A stretch of DNA of 64,000 bases from Liriodendron chinense (GCA_003013855.2 ML058508.1:1787001-1851000), one strand, 5' to 3'; counted from the stretch's first letter, positions 33,761-44,501 are shown. The notes: a model not told the origin generated them from the letters alone. Program-made: numbers and translations.

Positions 33761-34220
33761 CATCTCCTACGCTCGGTCTAGGTGGGGCCCACCGTGATGT
33801 TTGTGATAAACCTGCATCGTCCAACCGTTTTGCGAGCTCATTTTAGGCGTTGTGAAAAAAAAAGAACGGGATCCAAGACTCAAGTGGGCCGAAAACGTGA
33901 TGATTGAACTTCCACAGTTGAAATATTCATGGGGCCACAGAAGTTTCGAATCAGGATAATATTTGTGTTTTCAGTTCATCTCAGTAGGGATGGCATTATG
34001 GACGGTATGGATGGCATATAAACATCACTGTGGACCCCACAGAGGTTTCAACTGTAGGAATTTCGCTACCCACCTTTTGCTTTAGTTCGGCCCACTTGGG
34101 TCTTGGATCCCGTTCATTTTTGGTCGCAACGCCTAAAATGATCTCAAAAAACGGTTGGACGGCGTATATTTCTCATGAACATCACGGTGGGCCCCACCTA
34201 TATTCCGAGCGTAGGAGATG
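33761..34220. mobile_element. MITE with ~45 bp terminal inverted repeats
   Basis: The left end, CATCTCCTACGCTCGG, is matched by the inverse of the right end CCGAGCGTAGGAGATG. The match extends through 'aggtggggcccaccgtgatg'. Flanks cctgcaaa (33753-33760) and cctgcgat (34221-34228) look like an aged 8 bp duplication, which would fit a hAT-derived element. It carries no coding capacity. It sits about 290 bp upstream of the start codon at 34508, so it may form part of that gene's promoter. Confidence 0.82.
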
Positions 34221-34507
34221 CCTGCGATAGCCTTTCACAGGCAATCCGCGTCCCCTAAGGGTTCGTTTGGTAATTGGTAATTCCCTCTCTCATAAAACAT
34301 CTACTCGGGGTTTCCAGCCGTCCAGACATTATTTGGTAAAATGCGAATTCGTGAATGTGAGGAATTTTGCGGTAAAAATCTTAAAAACGAGAGAGACCCC
34401 ACCTCCCTATCTTCTCCACACAAATCCACACAAAATTTCCAACAAACCAAACCTATTTCTCTTCTATTCTCCTCTAAAAAATTCCGGAGTTGGGTCTGTT
34501 CTCCAAA
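34221..34507 (+). promoter_or_regulatory. 5' flank and leader of the transit-peptide gene
   Basis: The stretch has a pyrimidine-rich leader ('cctatttctcttctattctc') before the ATG and no transposon signature of its own apart from a short 'gttcgtttggtaattgg' motif common at ends of small plant elements. No clear TATA box is visible. 'gtaaaaatcttaaaaa' near 34371 is the best AT-rich candidate. Confidence 0.45.
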
Positions 34508-34634
34508 ATGGCAATGAAGGCTCCCATCAGTGGGTTGAGCTTGGCAGCTTCTCCATCTTCTTCCTTACAGGCCTCTTCCAGTACCCTTGCTTTTGTTAGC
34601 AAACCCCTCAAATCGTCCTTCTTCAATGGTGGAG
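34508..34634 (+). CDS. First coding exon of a host gene, plastid-transit-like N-terminus
   Basis: The ATG at 34508 opens 'MAMKAPISGLSLAASPSSSL', then 'QASSSTLAFVSKPLKSSFFN' and 'GG'. That is 42 codons plus one base, ending at 'ggtggag|gtatgc', a good splice donor (phase 1). The peptide is rich in Ser and Ala, has basic residues and no acidic residues, as plastid transit peptides do. The identity of the mature protein is unknown; nuclear genes for plastid ribosomal or photosynthetic proteins often start this way. A 34508 start is favoured by the AAAATGGC context. The intron runs into element E, and no second exon was recognised to the right. It may be a live gene with a very long intron or a broken gene. 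Confidence 0.62.
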
Positions 34635-35063
34635 GTATGCCCTTTTGATAATTTCAGCTACTTTGTTTTCGTCCCCTTTTTTCTTTTCTTTTCTTTTCTG
34701 CTCCTCGGGTGTAAGTGGAAATTGGGAAAAAAAAAAGGTTGTGATTTTCTTGGAAAAGGTGTACTGGTGCTCCTTATTGTGAGCTTTCCTACGAGAACTG
34801 GACATGTTGGGCAACACTGTATGATCCCGACGGTTTATTGGGTGGGTCCTGCGGTTGATTTTCTGCTGTAGGAAGGTGGTTCTGATTGCACGATCTTACC
34901 TGTCCGATTGATGATCTACGAGTGGACTCTGGACAAGAATATTGTGGAGAGTCAGCATTGAGTGACCCACCCCAATTAGTTGGGATAATGTTTAGATGAT
35001 GAAGAATCAGCATTGAGTGCCCCCCTATTGGATGGGCAGGATCATCCAGTCCATCATGGTGGG
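34635..35063 (+). other. Start of intron 1, before element E
   Basis: The sequence is T-rich after the donor and contains no recognised coding sequence. A 'cagcattgagtg' word is repeated at 34955 and 35010. The intron is interrupted at gtggg (35059-35063) by element E and resumes at 45188. Confidence 0.5.
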
Positions 35064-35761
35064 TGTTATGGGTAAATTTGAGCTGACCTCAGGTCCCAAG
35101 GAAGGCCCATAGGCCCATGGGCTCAAGTACAGGTCCGCGAGCTCGCATACTGAGGGTAGGCGCAAGGCGATTGATCATAAGAGTGAGAGAGCCGAGGACT
35201 AGAGCCAATGTGCCGATGTATCGGCCCTCACAAAGGACATTTTGGATACATCAAAGCATCCTGAACTCAGTTGCTCTACTGACACGGCTGATGAGCCAAG
35301 AGCTTGGCCTCGGTCCTCACCAAGCTAGACCGACCTGGACTGCAATTGCCATGAATGCGGGCGAGAGTCCAGGGACGAGTCTGAAGGAGACGGACACGTC
35401 TCTAGCTGCTACTAGCATGATCCCCGTCTCCGGAATTCATGCCGCCCAACAGTTCTCACTCCAATGGTTGTGGCCACGATTCCTCTCCGATGGCCTATAT
35501 AGATAGGGACCTCTGTCCCCATTCGAAGGTAAGCACAACTTACCTACTCAAAGCCTATCGCCTATCTCCTTCTTCAGACTTATCTGACTTAGGCGTCGGA
35601 GGACTAACGATCGGTTCCCGGCCACCCTCTTAGCTTTCCATGTGTTGTGCAAGATCTCTCTCTAAGATCCAAGCGGTTCTCCAGCAGGAAATCGACAACT
35701 TTCATCCCTCCTAGGTGGTCCTTCGGCCACCTCTTCTGTTGTCTACGAATCAGCAACAACA
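35064..35761 (+). repeat. 5' LTR of E
   Basis: 698 bp. A TATA-like 'cctatatagatagg' lies near 35494, and R/U5 runs to 'cagcaacaaca'. It differs from the 3' LTR by substitutions and small indels. The 3' copy has, for example, a duplicated 'agggtaggcg'. Confidence 0.92.
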
Positions 35762-35763
35762 GA

Positions 35764-35783
35764 TTGACGCCGTCTGTGGGAAC
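35764..35783 (+). promoter_or_regulatory. Primer binding site of E
   Basis: 'ttgacgccgtctgtgggaac' begins 2 bp after the LTR end. It is one base from the TTGGCGCCGTCTGTGGGAAC class, and element H uses the same class. Confidence 0.85.
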
Positions 35784-35869
35784 CGACAGTCAAATCGTAT
35801 TCTCACCAAATTCAAACTTTCCGTCGCCTTCCTAGTCAAATATCTGAAATCCCTCCGGTCCCATCATCA

Positions 35870-37690
35870 ATGGCCGGAGGAAGAAAGAACAAAGGAAAGG
35901 CACCCATGGGGGCCGGGCTGTCTCAGCCCCCCCAACATGAAGATGAAGGTGTTCCTGAAACACCTTTCCTTCGGCTAGGGTCATCCTAGAACTCTAATCA
36001 ATAGAGCAGACATCCAAGGTCTCACATTCGCGGGGCCAAAATCTCCGCCCTTGAAGAGCAGATGGGAGGAGTGACCCAACAGATCAGAGGATTCACCCAA
36101 CAGTTCAGAGGGTTCACCCAGCAGTTAAACGAAATAAAAAACCTCTTGACCGGACTAGCCCCGCCGCCTCAATTGTCAGCTCACCCGCCTTCGTCAGTTC
36201 ACCCGCCTCCTAACCCTTAGAGGATGGAGGAATCTTCATGAGCTGACCAGTGACAATCATCCCACTAGGAAGATGAGGTCACCAGCCGGGTCACGATTGC
36301 TCGGACTCACTCCCCTGCCAAGCTGCCTGCAAACGACTTGCGGCATAGGCTAGAGGAGCAACATCAAGCTTGGTAGAGCGAGGCTCTAGATCACGTTGAC
36401 GACAATAGTGCCCCTTGGGAGGCGGAATTAAAAGAGCTCAGGGAGCGTATTGGCTATCTGCAGCGAGCTCAGAAAGCAAAAGCTCCTGTCACCATCGATG
36501 TTTTGATCGACTCAGCGGAATCTCCATTCATTGATGACATCCGGGCAAAACAACTTTTGAGAGGATTCAAGGTGCCCCAACTCAAGCAATACAGTTGAGT
36601 GGGAGATCCCGCCGAGCATCTAGAAACGTTCTGCGTTCGGATGGAACTCCTAGGTGCTAGCGGAAACCTTATGTGCAATGCCTTTCCTTTGTCGCTGACG
36701 AGCTCAGCTTGGGCGTGGTTCCAGAACCTAAAGCCAAGATCTATTAGCTCGTTCACGTAGCTTAGCCGGCCGTTGCAACATAGGTCATTGGAAGCACCGA
36801 CCCGCGGAAGCACTTGATGCATCTTGTCGCGGTCAGACAAAGGGATGACAAATCCTTGAAGGATTACCTTGCCCGCTTCAACGCCGAGGACGGTTGAGAA
36901 TCTACCATAGGAGGTAATGCTGCATATAATGATTGGCGGATTGAGGGATAGAAAGTTCCTCTGGTCAGTCGGCTAAGATTTGCCCTGATCTGTAGCTGTA
37001 TTCCTAGACAGACGCAAAAGTATATCAATGCCGAGGAGCTGGTCAGTGCTCACAGGTCCTCGTCGAAGAGGAAAGATTCGAAAGATGCCTCCAGTTCCGA
37101 ATGACGAAAGGACGATTGTGGCTCATCTAGTAGTAGTGCTCCCTGAGGAGCCAAAGCCTCGGCCAATTGTTTCGAACGCTACACACATTTGAACACGCCA
37201 GTTGAGCAGATATCCATGGCTGTGAAGGATACGCAAATGCTCAAGTCGCCAGGGAAGATCAAGATCGATCCCAACCGGAGAAGCAAGTCGAAATACTGCC
37301 TCTTCCATAAGGATCATGGCCACAACACAATGGACTGCTTCGACCTGAAGCAATAAATAGAGACCCTCATTTATAGGGTTTCCTACGAGAGTTCGTTGCC
37401 CGACGTCAGGATGACCAGAGGGTAACAACTCGGGCAGAGCAATAGGAGGAGCAGATCAACAATGATCTAGTGGGGGAGATCCGCACGATCATCGGCGAGC
37501 CTACTGGAGGGGATTCCAATAACGCTCGGAAGGTCTACACCCGTTAAGCGCAGACATCCGAAGTCAGGTTCTCAATAACTTCATGAGCCGACCTACCAAG
37601 ATGCCCAAGGTCGACCCGTGTTCGATCACCTTCACCGAGGAAGACGCTTAGGGGATCATCCATCCCCATGACGACTCGCTCGTGGTAGCT
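35870..37690 (+). pseudogene. gag of E
   Basis: The ATG at 35870 starts 'MAGGRKNKGKAPMGAGLSQP'. A Q-rich repeat follows with three copies of a 'GGVTQQIRGFTQQFRGFTQQ'-like unit. The capsid part has 'DPAEHLETFCVRMELLGASG' and 'AWFQNLKPRSISSFT'. Near 37290 lies 'YCLFHKDHGHNTMDCFDLKQ', the C/H-rich segment shared with H. Stops and frameshifts occur throughout, so no full gag is made. Confidence 0.83.
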
Positions 37691-38316
37691 ATGCCAACAA
37701 AAAATTATTCAGGATGCTGGTCGACATGGGAAGCTCGGTAGATATCTTGTATGCCTCGGCATTTGATAAGATGAAAATTGACAGGTCACGACTTTAGCTC
37801 GTCAAAACCACACTGACTAGATTCACGGGGGACAACATAATGCCAGAGGGAGTGATTTCCCTCTCGGTCACAGCAGGAGAAGGGCCCAACCAAGTTTTGC
37901 TGATGGTTCACTTCCTTGTAGTCGATACACCGTCGATCTACAATGCCATCATTGGCCGACCTTCCCTCAGAGCACTCAAGGCCGTGGTCTCCATCTACCA
38001 TCTAGCGATGAAGTTCCCGGCCGAAGAGGGCATTGGGGTTGTCAGGGGCAACTAGCAAGAAGCCCGACGCTGCTATGAGTTGTCCCTTCGAGGCAAGAGC
38101 CAGGTCTCCACTGTAACGCGTACCACCTCTTTAGATCCCAGAGAGGAGTCTGTACAAAGAGGCTTGGCTGCCGAGGACTTACTCGCCATCCCGGTTGTAG
38201 ACGACGACCCGACAAAAGTGGTTTAGGTCGGATCACAGCTTCACACCGAGCTCCGTGAAGAGCTCGACGCTCTCTTTAAGGAACACGCTGGCGTGTTCGC
38301 CTAGTCACACCAGGAC
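37691..38316 (+). pseudogene. Protease region of E
   Basis: 'MLVDMGSSVDILYASAFDKM' at about 37714 is the catalytic motif with D-M-G in place of D-T-G. The flap ('MPEGVISLSVTAGEG') and 'FLVVDTPSIYNAIIGRPSL' follow. A stop lies between the two blocks (near 37796). The linker 'ELREELDALFKEHAGVFA' leads to RT. Confidence 0.82.
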
Positions 38317-39110
38317 ATGCTGGGGATCAGCCCAGAAGTTATGGTCCACCGCTTAAACGTCGACCCAGCTCACATGCTCGTTCGACAGAAGCGACGACCC
38401 TTCAACGTCGAGAGGTATGCCGCTGTTAACGAAGAGGTCGTTAAACTACTTCAGGCAGGCTTCATCGAGGAGGTCAAGTACCTTGACTGGCTCGCCAATG
38501 TTGTGCTGGTAAAAAAAGCCAATGGGAAATGGCGAGTCTGTGTGGGCTACACCGACTTCAACAAAAAAACAATTTCCCTCTTCCTCGCATAGATCAGCTC
38601 GTCGATGCCACGTCAGGTTTCACACTCCTCACTTTCATGGATGCATTTTCCGGATACAATCAGATTCGGATGCTTGCCCTAGATAAATAGAAGACGACCT
38701 TCATTACAGATCGGGGCCTCTATTATTATAGAGTTATGCCCTTTGGATTGAAGAACGCAGGGGCTACTTATCAGTAGCTAGTCAACCGCATGTTTGCGGA
38801 TTAGATTGGCCAGACAATGAAGCTCTATGTGGATGACATGCTCGTTAAGAGTGTCAGGTTGGAAAACCACATTGAAGACCTCCGCGATATGTTCGGTATT
38901 CTGAGAAAGTACCAGATGAAGCTCAACCTGAGTAAATGTGCATTTGGAGTAAGCTCGGGAACATTCCTCGGATTCACGGTGCTTCAACGAGGAATTGAAG
39001 CTCAACTTGAGCAAATGCGCATTTGGAGTTGGCTCGGGAACGTTCCTCGGATCCATGGTGCTTCAATGAGGAATTAAAGCGAACTCGGAGAAAATCCATG
39101 CCCTAGTCGA
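38317..39110 (+). pseudogene. Reverse transcriptase of E with a 79 bp internal duplication
   Basis: Blocks 'NVVLVKKANGKWRVCVGYTD', 'TLLTFMDAFSGYNQIRMLAL', 'YRVMPFGLKNAGATYQ' and 'LYVDDMLVKSVRLENHIEDL' are present. The YVDD box is intact. At 38918-39075 a segment encoding 'KLNLSKCAFGVSSGTFLGF' is tandemly duplicated. The unit is 79 bp, so the second copy is read in another frame and ends in a stop. Other stops lie at about 38590, 38688 and 38775. Confidence 0.88.
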
Positions 39111-40110
39111 GATGAGCTTGCCCACTACTATGAAGGAAATCCAGCGTCTCACTAGTCGGGTTGCAGCTCTCAACATGTTCGTCCCCAGGGCAACGGATAG
39201 ATGTTTCCCTTTCTTTAAGCAGCTAAGAGGGAGCCAGAAGACTACATGGACAGAAGAATGCGAGCAGGCCTTTCAAGAGCTTAAGAAGTACCTTGGATCG
39301 TCGCCCCTGCTGTCCAAACCCGCGCAAGGTGAAGAATTGTTGCTGTATTTGGCAGTTTCATCTTCAGCGATTAGCTCAGCTCTGGTGCGAGATGATGAAG
39401 GCACTCAGTGACCAGTCTACTGCGTCAGCAAGGCCCTGCTCGATGCGGAAACCAGGAATCCATGTATTGAGAAGCTGGCTTTAGCCCTGGTCACCTTGGC
39501 CAGGTCGCTAAGGCCTTATTTTCAAGCACATCCGACAGCGGTACTGACAGATCAACCGCCACTCCAAGTTCTCCAGAAACCAGAGACGTCTGATCGGCTC
39601 ACAAAATGGGCTATCGAGCTCGGGGAGTTCGACATCCGATATTGACCATGAACTGCCATCAAAGGGCAGGCTGTGACCGATTTCATCATTGAGTTCATCG
39701 GCTCGTCAGACGCCCACGGCTCGTCAGACGCCCACGGCTCGACAGAAGTTCAACCATTGGAGACAGAACAAGCTGGGGTTTGTCCGAAGAAAGTTCAAAG
39801 GGACCGATGTGGTCCTTGCACGTCGACGACTCCTCTAACTCTCAAGGCAGCGGAGCAGGTCTCATCTTGACCTCTTCGGATGAGGTAAAGGTTTAATATG
39901 CCCTGAGGTTTGGTTTTCGAGCCTCAAATAATGAAGCAGAATATGAGGCCCTCTTGGCAGGGCTTCGAGTCGCCTCAACAATAGGAGTCCAGAAGTTGAG
40001 GGTGCACAGTGATTCACAGTTGGTGGTCGGACAAGTGACCACATAGTATCAGGCGAAGGGGAAGAAAATGATCACAAACTTAGCCAAGGCCCAGGAACTC
40101 CTCCGTAAAG
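39111..40110 (+). pseudogene. RNase H of E
   Basis: The connection domain reads 'MKEIQRLTSRVAALNMFVPR' and 'LLLYLAVSSSAISSALVRDD'. 'DAETRNPCIEKLALALV' and 'HPTAVLTDQPPLQVLQKPET' follow. The RNase H core is frame-shifted; pieces read 'NEAEYEALLAGLRVAS'-like sequence near 39935-39975 and 'VHSDSQLVVGQVTT'-like sequence near 40002. An 18 bp in-frame duplication gives 'GSSDAHGSSDAHGS' near 39700. Confidence 0.75.
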
Positions 40111-41131
40111 GTTCATAATGCTTGCTGCGGTAATCACTCTGGTAGCCGAGCACTCGCCCAGAAGGTGATTCGGCAGGGGTATTACTGGCCAACCATAAAG
40201 AAGGACGCTCATGAGCTCGTTAAAGTATGCGACAAATGTTAGAGATTTGCCTCAGTGCCTCACCTACCACCAACGGAGCTCACCCCCAAGGGCCATTCGC
40301 GCAGTGGGGGGTGGACATCATGGACCCTCTCTCGAAGGGCAAAGGTCAGACGAAGTACGCGATTGTCTTGTTGACTACTTCACCAAATGGGCTGAGGCCA
40401 AGCCGCTGGCCACGATCACGGAAAAGAAAATGAATTTCATCTGGAGATCGATAATATGTCGGTTTGGGATCCCTCATACAATTGTCACGGACAATGGTCG
40501 TCAATTCAACAACGCTAAGTTCCGAAAGTTTTGCCAGGAGCTCGGAATCCGGAACGCCTACTCCTCGCCTCACAACCCGCAAGCCAATGGCCAGGTCGAG
40601 CGCGTGAACAAAATCATCAAGGGGCACTTGAAGACAAAGCTTGGCTAATGCAAGGGGGCTTGGGCAGAGGAACTTCCTAACGTACTCTGGGCATATCGGA
40701 CCATGGCTCGGTCAACAACAGGCGAGACACCGTTCAATCTTGCTTACGGGGCCGAGGCTGTCGTCCTAGTCGAGGTCGGGATGCCCTCTCACCGAACTCA
40801 GAACTTCCAACTGGAAAGTAATGAAGGACAGTTGCGACTCAACCTTGACCTATCGGAAGAGGTCAGAGAGACCTCCCGCTTGAAGGTAGCGGCCTATCAA
40901 CAAAGGGTCCCGAAGTATTACAATTCCAGGGTCAAACAAAGGAGGTTCAGAGCAGGGGACCTTGTCCTACGAGAAATTTCTAAGGAGACAAAGGAAAAGA
41001 TTTCAAGATCGCTCGGGCCAAACTGGGAGGCCCCCTACAAAGTCATCAGTTCACCTCGGCCAGGCACGTACTGGCTTAAAAGATATGGAAGGTTGGCCTC
41101 TCCCTCACCCGTGGAACGCTTGAACATTTGA
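40111..41131 (+). pseudogene. Integrase of E
   Basis: The zinc-binding segment appears as 'CCGNHSGSRALAQKVIRQGY' followed by 'YWPTIKKDAHELVKVCDKC' (frame-shifted). It joins RNase H abruptly near 40111, suggesting loss of the linker. The core includes 'IPHTIVTDNGRQFNN' (second Asp) and 'NPQANGQVERVNKIIKGHLK' (the Glu). The first Asp lies in 'WGVDIMDPLSKGKG'. The C-terminus has 'RVKQRRFRAGDLVLRE' and 'LGPNWEAPYKVISSPRPGTY', a GPY-like module. Long open stretches of 145 and 142 codons are separated by a TAA near 40648. This is the best preserved Tat-type integrase in the window. Confidence 0.87.
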
Positions 41132-41502
41132 AATTCTATTATCTGAAATCACCTCGGCTCGTCTACGGAGTAGAATGGTCGAACTCTTCTACAATTGCCT
41201 ATGTATACATGGCAAGGATTCTTGTAAGTTGATTGAATCAATAAATACAAGTTTGTCTCACAAATTCTACTTAGTTTCACGAAGGATGACCAAACAGGGT
41301 CGAGACCCAGAGTTCGGCATCTAGTGACAAAAGGGAGGAGGTTGCATAAGGCCATTCCCGCTAATAGTGTGCTTCAAGATGCGCCTTAGCCTAAGGGGCA
41401 GTAGCCCCAAAAGGCAACGAAGACCTCATGTTAGGTCGGTTAAGGCGATAAGGTCATCGTACTAATACGCCAAATAAAATAATCGTACTCCCACGAACCA
41501 AA

Positions 41503-41532
<30 letters not shown>
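41503..41532. repeat. Poly-G tract (30 bp) in E
   Basis: Thirty uninterrupted G residues lie between the end of pol and the antisense ORF. They could form G-quadruplex structure. The length may be affected by sequencing error. Confidence 0.9.
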
Positions 41533-41533
<1 letters not shown>

Positions 41534-41779
41534 TAGTAGCTATCAGCCATTACAAAAGCACTCAATCACAACGCATAACTCAAAAATGCAAAGAGTGATG
41601 TAGATGCACAAGTGATAGGCAAATAGGCAAGCAAATAGAATGAAAATGCTTAGAAGGGCGTCGTTCACAAAATTTAAAAAAAGTATTAACCCCAGAAGGG
41701 GCCATCAACCATCATAAAAAAAGAGAGTCTTGAAGCCCGACTTGGGCAGAAACTTAACGAAAAATAAAAATAAAAGGCC

Positions 41780-43873
41780 TTAGGCCTCGCCAGCATCTGT
41801 TGGGGGGGCTTGCAAGGACGTCTCGGCGTCAGAGGTTCCAACCTGAAGAGTTGCGTCTACCTGGGTTGGTTTAGCCAGAGCCTCCTCCTTGGAGTCCAAA
41901 AAGGAAAGGTCCAGCTTGGGATGATGAGCCATGAACTGAAGCCGACATTTTTCGTACCCGAAGTTGAATATCTTGTTGGCCTCGGATATCTTCTCATCGA
42001 GCACAGCCTGAACGACGGCCAGTTTCTTTTGCAACGAGCGACTCTCCTTAGAGACCTGCTTCCACTTGGCCTCATTCGCTGTTAGCTCATCCTCCTTAGC
42101 CCTCAGCTTGGCTAGCGCAGCCGCAAACTCCCTCTCCCTCTCGTCCGCCACCTTTGTCGCCCTCTCAGCCGCTCTCTTTGCCTCCTTAGTCTCCTTTTGG
42201 GACCAGTTCACCATACCCTCCATCTCGGTGATCACCCTCTTGGCCTGGGTCATGGAATCTCTAATGGGAAGGCATCTGAAGGCGGCCTGTCATGAAGAGT
42301 AGAGGTTAGAATTTTAAGAGACGGTTAAAGTAATCTGATCCTCTGGGCGCTTCAGAAAAGCGTTGACCTGGGGCTCCGGGAAGCTCTTGAATGCCCACTT
42401 GCAGAAATTGTAGAAGTAAGGTGGGATTTCACATTGACGGCGCGAAGGTTGTGGGGGCTTGGGGAGGTTGAGGAGGTGTTGACCTCCCTGACGGTTCGAC
42501 TTCTCCAGTGCTTGTCTCCTCATGAGCCGTAAGATTGACAACTCCTGCATCAGAGGGAACAGAAGCGGGAGCAGTGGCTACGGCCACCCTGGCCTCGAAT
42601 TCGGGCCTTTCTCCGGCCAAGGGAGCCTCCGACGAAGCAGGAGTAGCCCTCGCTGGAGTTTGACGAGCAGACGGCGGGCCCCCCTCCAGACATTTGAGGA
42701 CTGCCCTGTGCTTCTTCATAGCGTGAAGCTCCTCCTCCTTAGCCATGAGTTGAGACTTCCGCTTGGGAGTAGGAGCTGACATTCCTGAAAGAAAAGTGAC
42801 CGATTTATGACATTCTTCTCTACACCACCAAAGAAAAAGAAGAAAAGTCGGTCAAAATGGTTACCTTCCTGAATAAGTTCGGCTTGTTGCAACAATTTGA
42901 AGGACAGGAGCACCTTCTGAATCCTGAAGGCTACAGGATGCCGCTAGGCAGCCTCAATATGCCTCTGCTGATCAGGGCTGAGATCAGGTTGTTTCTTTTG
43001 GTTGATTGCACATGAGTAAGAATCAAGATTAGATCCTAGATCGGCCACAACACAAATAAGAAGAACTAGAAAGAAGAGGACTGAGCACGACTTCTGACTT
43101 GGTAAAGAGAAGGCATTGTGGACTCGGAATTTCAAGGTCCTCGGCTTGGCTTGGGATGCGTCCCATCCCTTGGTTGCAAAGAACCAACCTTCTTTTCACT
43201 TATGTACTGAGGAAGGAAGATCACCGATCATGGGTACACCTTTCCCTGACCAGGGCGACAAGTAGTACCAGCCCTTTGAACTTCGGTTACCCTTCAGCTG
43301 GTACTTATGCATGAGCTCGACAACGCTGAGGTTAGTGTTTCCGATTTGTTGCCAGAGGATGATACAACTATAGATTGTCCTCCAAGCATTGGGGACGAGC
43401 TGACCTGGGGCCAGATTCATGATCGACAGATACTCCCTCACCACGGGATGGAGAGGGAGCCAGAAACTGCACTCGAAGAATGCAGAGAAGAGCGCAACCT
43501 CGTCCCCAAGAGGTTTGCTCGGACACTCACCCTCTTTGGGGAGGCAAAGCCTTATTGGGCCAGGAATCCCATAGTCCTATCTGAGGTTGCTCAGGTCGGA
43601 CTTGGACAGTTTGGACTTGATTGAGTCTGCTGCAAAGCCAGAGGTCTTGGTGGCCCCAGAGGTGGAGGCCGGGTTCCTAGCTCGGCACTCCACGACAGAG
43701 AGGGGGGTCTCCTCTGGCATTAAGCCGAAGGGGGCCTCCTCATCCAAGATATCCCGGGGGGCCTCCCTCAGGTCGGATTGGACCTCTTGGAGAAGGGATT
43801 CCCCCATGGATTCATGATGACAAACAGAGTCCGAGAAGAATCGCTGGCACCCTTCGGATCTGACATGACTCAA
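41780..43873 (-). CDS. Antisense multi-exon gene of E ('putative gypsy type transposon' domain plus coiled coil)
   Basis: This lies downstream of integrase and is transcribed opposite to gag-pol. Minus-strand blocks, in order, are an acidic N-terminal part (43873-43577) and a domain with 'FWLPLHPVVREYLSIMNLAP' and 'GQLVPNAWRTIYSCIILW' (about 43470-43350). Its tail 'GWFFATKGWDASQ' follows. This resembles the plant family annotated as putative gypsy type transposon (Pfam Transposase_28). A low-complexity Pro/Ala region (42782-42429) comes next, then a 157-residue coiled coil ending 'FGYEKCRLQFMAHHPKLDLS' and an acidic tail (42253-41780). Consensus intron signals lie at 42864/42785 and 43937/43874. 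Stops near 43576 and 43195 suggest more introns or decay. Function is unknown; similar antisense ORFs are a known feature of Tat-type elements. Confidence 0.7.
42785..42864 (-). other. Candidate intron (80 bp) in the antisense gene of E
   Basis: On the minus strand the donor 'gaag|gtaacc' and acceptor 'tttctttcag|gaatg' bound a T-rich 80 bp stretch that contains a run of TTTTTC. It separates the 'LQQAELIQE' reading from the 'MSAPTPKRKSQLMAKEEEL' block. Confidence 0.55.
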
Positions 43874-44103
43874 CTAAAGAGGAAAAATGGACAACAATGG
43901 ACCGTGAAACCAGTGGGCCAGAAGAGGGGGAACGTACCGAATTTCGCTCCGGAGCGAAGAATGCAAGATGAACACCTAATACCAAAATCCTAGTAGAAGA
44001 TCAAAAGCAAGCAACGGCAGCAGCAAGGAAAAAGCAGGAAGAAGAAGGAATAAGGACTTGGGAGAAAGAAGGAACATTTAGAAATCCGGAAATTTTGCTA
44101 AGT

Positions 44104-44118
44104 CCTCCTTATATACTT
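44104..44118 (-). promoter_or_regulatory. TATA box of the antisense gene of E
   Basis: The minus strand reads 'aagtatataaggagga'. A pyrimidine-rich leader follows ('ttccttctttctccc', 'ttccttcttcttcctgc'). The first candidate donor ('ttcg|gtacgt', 43937) lies about 170 bp downstream. The arrangement looks like an independent promoter near the 3' end of E, outside its LTR. Confidence 0.6.
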
Positions 44119-44486
44119 ATCCAGGCTCTAGCACCGAGATCGTGTTGGCGCCACGTGTCAAACAAAGTAGCCTCGAGAATCGAATCGACGTTATGGTTGA
44201 CCTGCTCCGCCACATGGCGCGCCATGATGGTTGACCCGACAAGAAACATCTCCTCATACACGTCACCGCCACGCACCACTCTCCCATTCGTCCGTAGCAC
44301 TGAAAAGTTGCTGCGCAGTACGACCATCACAACGACGCTTCGAAATTCGAACCGTTGCATTAAATGCGACTTTCCCATCCATTCTATCGATGACGGGAGC
44401 AGTGGAAAGTCGAAGAGAGCTGAGGTCAGCTATTCTCTTAGAATTCTACTCAGATTCTACTCCCGTGCCAAACGAGTTAGACTTGA

Positions 44487-44501
44487 GAGCAGGGGGGCTA
44501 C
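44487..44501 (+). promoter_or_regulatory. Polypurine tract of E
   Basis: 'gagagcaggggggctac' lies immediately before the 3' LTR at 44502, the expected plus-strand primer site. Confidence 0.8.

Noticed and set aside
34030..34230. 66-codon frame upstream of the host exon
   Set aside because: It is entirely inside the MITE and reflects its repeat sequence.
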